A program made the translations under genes and the position numbers. Positions 51,252 to 59,992 of a stretch of 64,000 nt of DNA are shown piece after piece. The stretch covers positions 62,001 to 126,000 of the forward strand of contig JAJZDW010000005.1 of the NCBI GenBank assembly GCA_021851405.1. The letters run 5' to 3'. The notes beneath the pieces were generated by a model. It made no database searches and had not been told where the DNA came from. It saw nothing but the letters and a program-made list of their open reading frames with translations. The first letter of the stretch is position 1, and each line of letters begins with the position of its first letter. This stretch comes from Pseudomonadota bacterium. GTDB lineage: Bacteria > Pseudomonadota > Gammaproteobacteria > Steroidobacterales > Steroidobacteraceae.

Positions 51252-52619
51252 ATGCCCAAACAAGAACTGCGCGCCGCCGCTGCACTCGCCGCCGTGTTCT
51301 CGGTCCGCATGCTGGGCCTGTTCATGATCTATCCGGTGTTCGCGCTGTTCGCGCGCGGCCTCACCGGCGCGACGCCGGACACCATCGGGCTCGCGCTCGG
51401 GATCTATGGACTCACCCAGGGACTGCTGCAGATGCCCTTCGGGCTGCTCTCGGACCGGATCGGGCGCAAACCGATGGTGGTCGGCGGACTGATTCTGTTC
51501 GGTCTCGGCAGCGCGTGGGCCGCGACCGCGCACTCGATCGGCACCATGATCGCCGGGCGGGCGCTGCAGGGGGCCGGGGCGGTCGGGGCGGTCATTCTGG
51601 CGATGGTCGCCGATCTCACCGCGGAGGAGAACCGCACCCAGGCCATGGCCATGGTGGGCATGACCATCGGCCTGTCGTTTCTCGTGGCGATCGTCACCGG
51701 TCCGCTGGTGGCCGCGTGGATCGGAGTGTCGGGCATCTTCTGGATGATGAGTGCGCTCGCGCCGCTCGGCATCGCCATCACGCTGTTCGTGATTCCCACC
51801 CCGCAGCACCAGCGCGTGCACCGCGAGGCCGAGCCCGTTCCGGCTCTGCTCGGCGCGGCGCTGCGCGACCGTCAGCTGCTGCGGCTCGACTTCGGCATCT
51901 TCGCGCTGCACGCGATGCTGACGGCGAGTTTTCTCGTGCTGCCGGGGTTGTTCTCCCACGCCCTCGGGATGCGAAGTCGCAGCGACTGGCTGGTGTACCT
52001 GCCGATCCTGCTGTTCTCGGTCGTGGTGATGGTGCCGGCCATCCTCATCGGGGAGCGTCGGCGGTGCATGAAGGGCGTGCTCGTCGCCGCGGTGGCCGCG
52101 CTCGGGGTCAGCCAGGTGATGTTGGCGCTCGGCGGGCACGAGAAACTGGTGCTGCTCGCGGCGCTCGCACTGTTCTTCGCGGCCTTCAACATCATGGAGG
52201 CGAGCCTGCCGTCGCTCGTGACGAGGACCGCGCCGCCCGGGGCGACCGGGACGGCGACCGGGGTGTACTCGAGTTCCCAGTTCATGGGCATCTTCGTCGG
52301 CGGCGCGGCCGGCGGCTGGATCGAGCAGCACGGCGGATCGGGCGCGGTGTTCGCGCTGACCGGTGCGATGGCGCTGATCTGGCTGGTGTTGGCCGCCACG
52401 ATGCGCGGGCCGAGCTACTTTGCCTCGAGGGTGGTGCGGCTCGCGGCGGGCGCGCGCGATGCGCAGCGTCTCGCTGCGGCGCTGCGGACCGTGCCCGGGG
52501 TCGCCGAGGCGATCGTGGTGGCCGAAGAGGGCGTCGCCTATCTGAAGGTGGACGCCAAGCGTTACGACCCGCGTGCTGCGGCCGCCGCGGTTGGCGCACC
52601 GCTCGAGTCGTCCGGTTGA
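51252..52619 (+). CDS. MFS transporter, YajR-like
   Basis: MLGLFMIYPVFALFARGLTGATPDTIGLALGIYGLTQGLLQMPFGLLSDRIGRKPMVVGGL; C-terminal ferredoxin-like extension. Confidence 0.92.
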   Translation: MPKQELRAAAALAAVFSVRMLGLFMIYPVFALFARGLTGATPDTIGLALGIYGLTQGLLQMPFGLLSDRIGRKPMVVGGLILFGLGSAWAATAHSIGTMIAGRALQGAGAVGAVILAMVADLTAEENRTQAMAMVGMTIGLSFLVAIVTGPLVAAWIGVSGIFWMMSALAPLGIAITLFVIPTPQHQRVHREAEPVPALLGAALRDRQLLRLDFGIFALHAMLTASFLVLPGLFSHALGMRSRSDWLVYLPILLFSVVVMVPAILIGERRRCMKGVLVAAVAALGVSQVMLALGGHEKLVLLAALALFFAAFNIMEASLPSLVTRTAPPGATGTATGVYSSSQFMGIFVGGAAGGWIEQHGGSGAVFALTGAMALIWLVLAATMRGPSYFASRVVRLAAGARDAQRLAAALRTVPGVAEAIVVAEEGVAYLKVDAKRYDPRAAAAAVGAPLESSG

Positions 52620-52664
52620 GCGGTACCGATTCGATCCAACAGCGTATTTTTTTCGGCTGCACAC

Positions 52665-52692
52665 TTGACATGCGCGCGCACATGCATAAGAT
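52665..52692 (+). promoter_or_regulatory. Near-consensus sigma70 promoter for the NRAMP-like gene
   Basis: TTGACA - 16 bp - TAAGAT; flanked by inverted repeat GCGCGCA-N11-TGCGCGC (52674..52698) over the -10. Confidence 0.7.
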
Positions 52693-52698
52693 GCGCGC

Positions 52699-52959
52699 CA
52701 ACGCAACTACCCGGAACCTGCATGGACCCTAGCCCTAGTAGCCGCTTCTTCGCCGACTGATCGGCGGAACGTCTCCCGAGCCAGGGTTTCCACCTCCCTC
52801 CGGCAGCCGTCCCGCGATTCCGAAGCGGGACGGTGCGCACCGCGCGGCCTGCAGCCGCGCGCCGATCGACCCAGACGGTCGAGCGCATCCTCCAAAAAGC
52901 GAAATTGAGCGAGCGAGGCCACCGAGCCTCGCCCGTCAACGCGATGTGAGGAATGACCC
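52699..52959 (+). promoter_or_regulatory. Long structured 5' leader upstream of the NRAMP-like gene
   Basis: About 260 nt with hairpins at 52749-52768, 52807-52833 (CCGTCCCGC/GCGGGACGG), 52841-52861 (CGCGCGGC/GCCGCGCG) and 52913-52932 (GCGAGGC/GCCTCGC), plus a 12-codon uORF. Confidence 0.55.
52722..52760 (+). CDS. Candidate leader peptide MDPSPSSRFFAD
   Basis: ATG GAC CCT AGC CCT AGT AGC CGC TTC TTC GCC GAC TGA, stop codon in the loop of a hairpin; weak RBS; early acidic/proline codons. Confidence 0.35.
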   Translation: MDPSPSSRFFAD

Positions 52960-54588
52960 ATGTCCTTCTCCGAGACTGATGCGGCGCCGGCCGAGGCGCT
53001 GTTGTGCGATGTGCACGCCGGTGAGATCCGCGGCGCGTTCGGCACCATTTCCCGCCACGACAGCGCGGCGCGCAGCAGCTGGGGGCCGCGGCTGCGCACG
53101 CTGCTCGCCATCCTGGGGCCCGGCCTCATCGTCATGGTGGGCGACAACGATGCCGGGGCCTTCGGGACGTATGCGCAGGCCGGCCAGAACTACGGCACGG
53201 CGCTGCTGTGGACGCTGCTGCTGCTGGTGCCGGTGCTCTACGTCAATCAAGAGATGGTGCTGCGTCTGGGTGCGGTGACCCGCACCGGCCACGCACGCCT
53301 GATCCTCAAGCGCTACGGACGCTTCTGGGGCGCCTTCAGCGTGATCGATCTGTTTCTGCTCAACGCGCTGACCATCGTCACCGAGTTCATCGGCATCAGC
53401 CTCGCGCTCGGCTATCTGGGCGTGTCGCGCCCGCTCGGGGTGCTCACCGCCGCGGGGATCATCGTGGCGGCCGCCGGCACCGGGGACTTCCGCCGCTTCG
53501 AGCGCTTCTCGATGGTGTTGGTTGCCGGCAGCCTGCTGCTGCTGCCGGTGTTCGTCTGGATACACCCGCCGCTGCACCAGGTGGCGCACGACCTGCTCGT
53601 GCCGCATCTGCCGAGCGGGCATCTCAGCCAGATCATGTTGCTTATCATCGCCATCGTCGGCACGACCGTGGCGCCCTGGCAGCTGTTCTTCCAGCAAAGC
53701 TACGTGATCGACAAGCGCATCACGCCGCGCTTCATCTCCTACGAGCGGATCGATCTGTGTATCGGGATCGTGCTGGTGGTGGTCGGGGCGGTGGCCATGA
53801 TCAGCTTCACGGCCGCGACCTTTGCCGGGCGGGCGCAGTTCGGTGCGTTCCAGGACGCCGGCGCGGTGGCCGCGGCGATCGGGCACTACGTCGGGCGCGC
53901 CGCCGGGGTGTGCTTCGCCGTGGCGCTGATCGATGCGAGCATCATCGGTGCGATGGCCGTGTCGCTCTCGACGGCCTACGCGGTTGGCGATGTGCTCTCC
54001 CTCGGGCACTCCCTGCACCAGCGGCCGAAGGAGGCGAAATCGTTCTATCTGATCTACGCCGGTCTGATCGGTCTGTCGGCCGTGCTGGTGCTCACGCCCG
54101 GCACGCCGCTCGGCTTGCTCACCAACGCGGTGCAGACGCTCGCCGGGGTGCTGCTGCCGAGCGCGACGGTGTTCCTGCTGCTGCTGTGCAATGACCAGGA
54201 GCTGCTCGGGCCGTGGGTCAACGGGCCGTGGCTGAATCTGTTCACCGCGCTGGTCATCGGGGCGTTGCTGCTGCTGTCGATCATCCTGACGGCCGCAGTG
54301 CTCTTTCCGGCGCTCGGCGCCCACGTGATGCTCGAGGTGCTCGGTGGCGGCGCGGCGGTGGCCCTCGCCGTGGCGGTCCCGCCGTTCCTGCGCGCGGTGC
54401 GCACGCCGGGGCGCCAGTTTGCCCCCGGGGCGCGCGAGAACTGGCAGATGCCCGCGCTCAGTTCGCTCGAACGGGCGCGTCTGACGCCCTCGACCCGGCT
54501 GTGGATGGGGGCGCTGCGGGCCTACCTGGTGGTCGCCGGCGGCCTGCTGCTGGCGCGCATCGTGATGCTCTCCGGTCTGCACCTCTAA
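52960..54588 (+). CDS. NRAMP-family-like metal ion transporter (divergent, possible Mg2+/Mn2+ NRMT-like)
   Basis: ILGPGLIVMVGDNDAGAFGTYAQAGQNYG (TM1) and IVGTTVAPWQLFFQQSYVIDKRI (TM6); overall NRAMP topology. Confidence 0.88.
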   Translation: MSFSETDAAPAEALLCDVHAGEIRGAFGTISRHDSAARSSWGPRLRTLLAILGPGLIVMVGDNDAGAFGTYAQAGQNYGTALLWTLLLLVPVLYVNQEMVLRLGAVTRTGHARLILKRYGRFWGAFSVIDLFLLNALTIVTEFIGISLALGYLGVSRPLGVLTAAGIIVAAAGTGDFRRFERFSMVLVAGSLLLLPVFVWIHPPLHQVAHDLLVPHLPSGHLSQIMLLIIAIVGTTVAPWQLFFQQSYVIDKRITPRFISYERIDLCIGIVLVVVGAVAMISFTAATFAGRAQFGAFQDAGAVAAAIGHYVGRAAGVCFAVALIDASIIGAMAVSLSTAYAVGDVLSLGHSLHQRPKEAKSFYLIYAGLIGLSAVLVLTPGTPLGLLTNAVQTLAGVLLPSATVFLLLLCNDQELLGPWVNGPWLNLFTALVIGALLLLSIILTAAVLFPALGAHVMLEVLGGGAAVALAVAVPPFLRAVRTPGRQFAPGARENWQMPALSSLERARLTPSTRLWMGALRAYLVVAGGLLLARIVMLSGLHL

Positions 54589-54663
54589 ATCGGGGGCGCG
54601 CCGCGCCGTGGTAGTCTTCCTCCGGTGGCCGCGCGCCGGCGCGGACCGGGGGAGGGGGCAAGC

Positions 54664-55242
54664 ATGGGTATCCGGACCAAAGGCTTCGTACTGGCGACGC
54701 TGCTCGCCCTGACGATGGGCTTGGCGCAGGCGCGCCAGTGCGACGGGGTGTCCTTCCCCGATCAGCTCACCGTGCATGGGCAGGCGCTCACGCTCAATGG
54801 GCTCGGCATCCGCAAGGCCACGTTCTTTCGCATCAAGGTCTACGTCGGTGCGCTCTATCTGGCGCACCCGTCGGCCGATGCCGCCGCCATCCTCGCGGCC
54901 GATCAGCCGAACGAGATCGTGCTGCATTTCCTCTGGCACGTGACCACCGGGGAGCTGCGCGATGCCTGGCGTGAGGGGTTCAAGGCGAGTGCGCCGCAGG
55001 CGCTCGCACGCCTGCACGGGCGCATCGCCGAGCTCAACGGCTGGATGCATGGCATCGGCTCGGGCCACACCATGACGTTCGTGCACCTGCCGGGGCAGGG
55101 CATCGAGTATCGACTCGATGGCAAACGCGTGGGGACCGTCCCCGGGGCGGATTTTGCCCGGGCCTTCCTCGGCATCTGGCTGGGGACGCACCCGCCGGGG
55201 CAGGCGCTGAAGGCGGGGCTGCTCGGCGGCGCGTGCCGCTAG
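54664..55242 (+). CDS. Chalcone isomerase-family periplasmic protein
   Basis: Signal peptide; LNGLGIRKATFFRIKVYVGALYLAHPSADAAAILAADQPNEIVLHFL. Confidence 0.9.
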   Translation: MGIRTKGFVLATLLALTMGLAQARQCDGVSFPDQLTVHGQALTLNGLGIRKATFFRIKVYVGALYLAHPSADAAAILAADQPNEIVLHFLWHVTTGELRDAWREGFKASAPQALARLHGRIAELNGWMHGIGSGHTMTFVHLPGQGIEYRLDGKRVGTVPGADFARAFLGIWLGTHPPGQALKAGLLGGACR

Positions 55243-55249
55243 CGCGCGC

Positions 55250-55603
55250 TCACCCGCGGTACTCGCACCCGCTGGTGCAGGTCTCGCGCACCGTGATGCG
55301 GCTGAGGCCGGGCAGGGCGGGCTTCAGGCGCTGCCAGATCCACACGGCCAGCCGCTCGCTGGTCGGGTTCTCCAGCCCCGGCACCTCGTTCAGGTAACGG
55401 TGATCGAGCGCCTCGTGCAGCGGTGCGAAGGCGCGCTTCAGATCGGCGAAATCCAGCACCCAGCCCTGAACCGGGTCGATCGGACCCTCGACGTGGACGC
55501 CGATGCGAAAGGAGTGGCCGTGCAGGCGCGCGCATTTGTGCTCCGGGGGCACCGCCGGCAGGCGGTGGGCCGCCTCGATGCGAAATTCCTTGAAGATTTC
55601 CAT
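55250..55603 (-). CDS. queD: 6-carboxytetrahydropterin synthase QueD/PTPS family
   Basis: [68 protein letters not shown]. Confidence 0.93.
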   Translation of the reverse strand: MEIFKEFRIEAAHRLPAVPPEHKCARLHGHSFRIGVHVEGPIDPVQGWVLDFADLKRAFAPLHEALDHRYLNEVPGLENPTSERLAVWIWQRLKPALPGLSRITVRETCTSGCEYRG

Positions 55604-55641
55604 GGGCGAGACTGTACCGGAGCGCCTGCGCCCCGTCATGA

Positions 55642-55677
55642 CCCTCCTCGGCGCGCCGCGCGGCGCGCCGAGGAGGG
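55642..55677. repeat. Perfect 36-bp palindrome between divergent queD and histidine kinase
   Basis: CCCTCCTCGGCGCGCCGCGCGGCGCGCCGAGGAGGG equals its own reverse complement. Confidence 0.95.
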
Positions 55678-55701
55678 CGCCGTCAGGGTAGCATTGGGCC
55701 C

Positions 55702-56838
55702 ATGAACGCACGATTTAGACCCCTGCTGCTGATCGTCACGGTGTTCTGGATCTACGTGGCGCTCTCCGACGTGCTCTATGCGAACCAGATGCAGTCGAGT
55801 CTCACGGCGATGCATGTGGGGCACGTCTTCGCCCCCTGGCGCGCCCGGCTGCTGCAGCATCTGTTTCTCTACCCGGTGCTGCTCGGGTGCGTGTGGAGCT
55901 CGCTGCGCCTGGGCTGGGCGCCGTTCTGGCGGCGCCTGCCGGTGCAGCTGCTGCTGGCCGTGGGGTTTGCGGTGCTCGCCGAGCCGACGCTCTGGCTCGG
56001 TGACTCGGTGCTGATGGGCGTCCACGAGGTGATGCGTCAGCTGATCCATTTCCCGCCGAGCCCGAAGCGGCCGATCGCGCCGCTGGCACAGATCTGGATC
56101 GCCAGCGCGACCAGCTTCCTGCTCACCTACGGGTTCGGTCTGGCGCTGGCGAGCGGGTTTGATGTCTACCGCCGCCTGCGCGATTCGCAGATCCGCTCCG
56201 CGGCGCTCGAGCGGGCCTTGACCGCCTCGCACCTGGCGGCGCTGCGCATGCAGCTCTCGCCGCACTCGCTGTTCAATCTGCTGAACACCATTCACGGTCA
56301 GATCGACGGCGACCCGGCCGATGCGCGCAGCATGATCGTGCAGCTGGCCGATCTGCTGCGCCGGCTGTTGCATGCCGGGGAGCGCGAGTTCTCGCGTCTG
56401 GCCGATGAGCTGCAGTTTGCGCGGCTGTACCTGACGCTGCAGCAGCGGCGCTTCTCAGACCGGCTCACCGTGCAGGTGCCGGGGCCGGCGGCCTTCCCGA
56501 GTGCGTGGGTGCCGAGCCTGATCCTGCAGCCGCTGATCGAGAACGCGGTCGTGCACGGGCTGGCCGGTCATCCCGATCCGGTCGAGATCCGCGTCGAGGC
56601 GTTCGAAGTCGGCTCCACGCTGACGCTGCGGGTGAGCAACACCATCGATCAGAATGAGGCGACCGGGCATGACGGGATCGGATTGAAGAACGTGCGCGAG
56701 CGGCTCGCGATCCAGTTCGGCGAGCGGGCCACCTTCGAGGCCGCGCCGCGACCCGGCGGACACTGGGTGGCGGAGATCCGCCTGCCGCTGCTCGCCGAGC
56801 TCAGCGAGACGACGCTCGCATCCCCGGTGGCCGCCTGA
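55702..56838 (+). CDS. LytS/YehU-type sensor histidine kinase
   Basis: [28 protein letters not shown] (His_kinase motif), [32 protein letters not shown]. Confidence 0.9.
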   Translation: MNARFRPLLLIVTVFWIYVALSDVLYANQMQSSLTAMHVGHVFAPWRARLLQHLFLYPVLLGCVWSSLRLGWAPFWRRLPVQLLLAVGFAVLAEPTLWLGDSVLMGVHEVMRQLIHFPPSPKRPIAPLAQIWIASATSFLLTYGFGLALASGFDVYRRLRDSQIRSAALERALTASHLAALRMQLSPHSLFNLLNTIHGQIDGDPADARSMIVQLADLLRRLLHAGEREFSRLADELQFARLYLTLQQRRFSDRLTVQVPGPAAFPSAWVPSLILQPLIENAVVHGLAGHPDPVEIRVEAFEVGSTLTLRVSNTIDQNEATGHDGIGLKNVRERLAIQFGERATFEAAPRPGGHWVAEIRLPLLAELSETTLASPVAA

Positions 56839-56849
56839 GCGCCGGGCCG

Positions 56850-58118
56850 ATGGGGCAGGAGCACTCGCGCACGCTGCGGCGCGCCTCGGGCATTTCGCTC
56901 GCGGTGCTGGCCGGAATCAACCTGCTCAACTATCTGGACCGCTACGTGGTCTCCGCGGTGCTGCCGCAACTGAAGAGCGGTCCGCTGCGGCTCGATGACT
57001 TCGAACTCGGTACGCTGATGAGCGGCTTTCTCATCGTGTACATGCTGGCCGCGCCGCTGTTCGGTCGGATCGGGGACCGCGGCTCGCGCACCCGGCCGAT
57101 TGCCATCGGGGTGTTTCTCTGGAGCCTCGCCACGGGACTCTCGGGGCTGGCGCGCAGCTACCTCGAGCTGCTCGGTGCGCGCGCCGCGGTCGGCATCGGT
57201 GAGGCCGCCTACGGCACGATCGCCCCGTCGCTGCTCGCCGATCATTTTCCGCTGCGCACGCGCGGGCGGGCGTTCGCGCTGTTCAACATGGCGATTCCGG
57301 TCGGTGCGGCGCTCGGGTACATCGTCGGCGGTCTGGTCGCGGCCCACTACGGGTGGCGAGCGGCCTTCTACGTCGCCGGCGTGCCGGGACTCGTGCTGGC
57401 GGTGTGGGTGTGGCGGCTGCCGGATCCACCGCGCGGGGCGCAGGACGGTGCAGCCGCGGCGCCGGCGGCACCGGCCGGCTCCTGGGGCGTGTATGCGCGG
57501 CTGCTGCGCAACCGCGCCTACCGGCTGACGGTGCTCGGCTATGCGGCCTACACGTTCGCCCTCGGCGGCATGGCCTTCTGGATGCCCACCTTCCTCGAGC
57601 GGGTGCGGGGCGTGGCGGCCGTGAGCGCCACCGCCGGGTTCGGTGAGATCGTGGTGGTGACCGGCTTTCTCGGCACCTTCGTCGGCGGCTGGCTCGGGGA
57701 TTACGGCCTGAAGTACTCCGCCCAGGCGTATCTGTGGCTGTCGGGGGCGGTGACGGCGCTCGCGGTGCCGGCGACGTATCTGTCGCTCGCCGCGGGCACG
57801 CCGTGGGTCTTCTACGGCGCGCTCACCGTCGCGCAGCTGCTGCTGTTCATGTCGACCGGGCCGATCAACACCGTCATCGTCAACCTGGTGAGTCCGGCGG
57901 AGCGCGCCTGCGCCGTGGCGCTCAGCGTGTTCGTCATCCACGCGCTCGGCGATGTGATCTCGCCCTCGATCATCGGTGGGATCTCCGATGCGAGTTCGCT
58001 CGGCACGGCCGTGATGATCGTGCCGCTGGCCGTGGCGGTGTGTGCGCTGCTGTGGCTCATGGCCGCGCGCGCCGATGCGGCCGCTCAGCGCGCGACGAAC
58101 GCTCTCTCGATGACGTAG
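56850..58118 (+). CDS. MFS transporter (Spinster-like)
   Basis: LAGINLLNYLDRYVVSAVLPQLKSG; FGRIGDRGSRTRPIAIGVFLWSLATGLSGLARSYLELLGARAAVGIGEAAYG. Confidence 0.92.
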   Translation: MGQEHSRTLRRASGISLAVLAGINLLNYLDRYVVSAVLPQLKSGPLRLDDFELGTLMSGFLIVYMLAAPLFGRIGDRGSRTRPIAIGVFLWSLATGLSGLARSYLELLGARAAVGIGEAAYGTIAPSLLADHFPLRTRGRAFALFNMAIPVGAALGYIVGGLVAAHYGWRAAFYVAGVPGLVLAVWVWRLPDPPRGAQDGAAAAPAAPAGSWGVYARLLRNRAYRLTVLGYAAYTFALGGMAFWMPTFLERVRGVAAVSATAGFGEIVVVTGFLGTFVGGWLGDYGLKYSAQAYLWLSGAVTALAVPATYLSLAAGTPWVFYGALTVAQLLLFMSTGPINTVIVNLVSPAERACAVALSVFVIHALGDVISPSIIGGISDASSLGTAVMIVPLAVAVCALLWLMAARADAAAQRATNALSMT

Positions 58119-58861
58119 TCGCCGGCCTCGCCGATGTGCGGGGACATCTTGAAACCGCGTCCGTCGAGCAGCGTGCAGGTGTCGGTGAGCATCGCCGGAC
58201 TGCCGCAGACCATGGCGCGGTCGTCGGCCGCATCGAGCGGCGGCAGGCCGAGGTCGTAGGCGAGACGGTTCGAGTCGATCAGCGTCGTCAGCCGCCCGTG
58301 GTTGGCGTGCGGCTCGCGCGTCACGGCCGGGTAGTACAGCAGCTTCTCGCTCACCCACTCCCCGAGCAGATCGTGCGCCTTCAGCTCCTCGATGCGGTGT
58401 TTCACCACCGCCGTCTCACGCGCCCAGCGCACGCCGTGCACGAACACCACGCGATCGAAACGCTCGTAGGTTTCCGGGTCTTTGATGACGCTCATGAAGG
58501 GCGCCGCCCCGGTGCCGGTCGAGAGCAGGTACAGCCGCTTGCCGGGCTTCAGATCATGCAACACCAGCGTGCCGGTGGGCTTGCGGCTGATGAGCACCTC
58601 GTCGCCCTCGCGGATGTGCTGCAGGCGGGAGGTGAGCGGCCCGTCGGGGACTTTGATGCTGAGGAATTCGAGGAACTCCTCGTGGTTCGCACTGGCGATG
58701 CTGTAGGCGCGCAGCAGGGGACGAGAGTCGACCTGCAGACCCACCATGACGAACTGACCGTTTTCGAACCGCAGTCCCGCATCACGCGTCGTGGTGAAGG
58801 TGAATTGCGTGTCCGTCCAGTGCTTCACTGACAGCACCCGCTCGCTGCTGATCGCCGCCAA
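58085..58861 (-). CDS. fpr: Ferredoxin--NADP+ reductase
   Basis: RPLLRAYSIASANHEEFLEFLSIKVPDGPLTSRLQHI; MVCGSPAMLTDTCTLLDGRGF...DYVIERAFV. Confidence 0.94.
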   Translation of the reverse strand: MAAISSERVLSVKHWTDTQFTFTTTRDAGLRFENGQFVMVGLQVDSRPLLRAYSIASANHEEFLEFLSIKVPDGPLTSRLQHIREGDEVLISRKPTGTLVLHDLKPGKRLYLLSTGTGAAPFMSVIKDPETYERFDRVVFVHGVRWARETAVVKHRIEELKAHDLLGEWVSEKLLYYPAVTREPHANHGRLTTLIDSNRLAYDLGLPPLDAADDRAMVCGSPAMLTDTCTLLDGRGFKMSPHIGEAGDYVIERAFVAR

Positions 58862-59058
58862 GTGCGTGTACCTCTCTGTTTAGCCGGGGAATTCAGCGGC
58901 GCGCATTGTACCGGGGCAGAGCCGGGCAGGGAGTGATTTTGCGGTATTTCCTGATGCTTGTGCGGTATGTACGAGCCGCGTCTGTCGCCTCGCGGCAACA
59001 GGCGCGGCTGCTATGATGGCGCGGGCCGCACCGGGCGGCCGTTGCACTCGAGGCGCAC

Positions 59059-59949
59059 ATGGGGGCATCGGACAGCGAGGGCCTGCGCGGGCGGACCCTG
59101 TTCATCACGGGTGCGAGCCGCGGCATCGGGCTCGCGATCGCGCTGCGGGCGGCGCGGGAAGGCGCGAACGTGGCCGTAGCGGCGAAGACCACCGAGCCGC
59201 ATCCGAAGCTGCCGGGCACCATCTATACCGCAGCCGAGCAGATCGAGGCGGCCGGCGGTCAGGCGCTCGCCCTGGCGCTCGATGTGCGCAACGACGAGCA
59301 GGTGCGTGCGGCGCTCGAGCGCACCGCCGAGGTCTTCGGCGGCATCGACATCCTGGTCAACAATGCGAGCGCCATCAGCTTGACGCCGACGCTGGCGACC
59401 GACATGCGCCGCTTCGACCTGATGCACTCGATCAACACCCGCGGCACGCTGATGTGCAGCAAGTTCGCCGCGCCGTATCTGGCGCAGGGCCGCAATCCGC
59501 ACATTCTCGTGCTCGCCCCGCCGCTGAGCGTCGAGCTCGAAGGATCCGCCGCGCACGGATCGAAACTGAATCTCGAGCTGCGCAGTTTTGCCCCGCACCT
59601 GCCGTACTCGCTCACCAAGTTCGGCATGAGTCTGTGCGTGCTCGGGCTGTCGGGGGAGTTTGCCCCGCAGGGCATCGCCGTCAATGCGCTCTGGCCGCGC
59701 ACCCTCATCGGAACCGCCGCGCTACAGGTGGCGCTCGCCGGGGCACCGGCGGACGCTCTGCACCGGGTGCGCACGCCGCAGATCGTCGCCGAGGCCGCCT
59801 GTGCGCTCCTGAAGCGCGACAGTCGCGCGTTCACGGGCCGCTTCTGCATCGACGAGCAGGTGCTGCGCGAGGAGGGGGTGAGCGACTTCTCCGCGTACCG
59901 CAACCCCGAGGTGCGCGAAGAGGACCTGCTGCTCGACTTGTTTCTGTAG
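59059..59949 (+). CDS. SDR-family oxidoreductase (HSDL2-like)
   Basis: RTLFITGASRGIGLAIALRAAREGANVAVAAKTTEPHPKLPGTIYTAAEQIEAAGGQALAL; DILVNNASAISLTPTLATDMRRFDLM. Confidence 0.92.
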   Translation: MGASDSEGLRGRTLFITGASRGIGLAIALRAAREGANVAVAAKTTEPHPKLPGTIYTAAEQIEAAGGQALALALDVRNDEQVRAALERTAEVFGGIDILVNNASAISLTPTLATDMRRFDLMHSINTRGTLMCSKFAAPYLAQGRNPHILVLAPPLSVELEGSAAHGSKLNLELRSFAPHLPYSLTKFGMSLCVLGLSGEFAPQGIAVNALWPRTLIGTAALQVALAGAPADALHRVRTPQIVAEAACALLKRDSRAFTGRFCIDEQVLREEGVSDFSAYRNPEVREEDLLLDLFL

Positions 59950-59992
59950 GACCTGCGCGCGCGGCCTGCGCACGGCGGGTTCGCGGGCGGCC

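Noticed and set aside
49863-52706. 947-aa minus-strand ORF
   Set aside because: Antisense shadow of M61 copy 2, marC and the YajR-like MFS gene; His/Arg/Glu/Gln-rich composition typical of reverse frames in high-GC DNA.
52691-52732. Alternative uORF MRANATTRNLHGP before the NRAMP gene
   Set aside because: Its ATG lies inside the predicted -10 hexamer, so it should not be in the transcript.
52936-55191. 751-aa minus-strand ORF
   Set aside because: Antisense to the NRAMP-like and chalcone isomerase genes, which have clear family signatures; low-complexity shadow composition.
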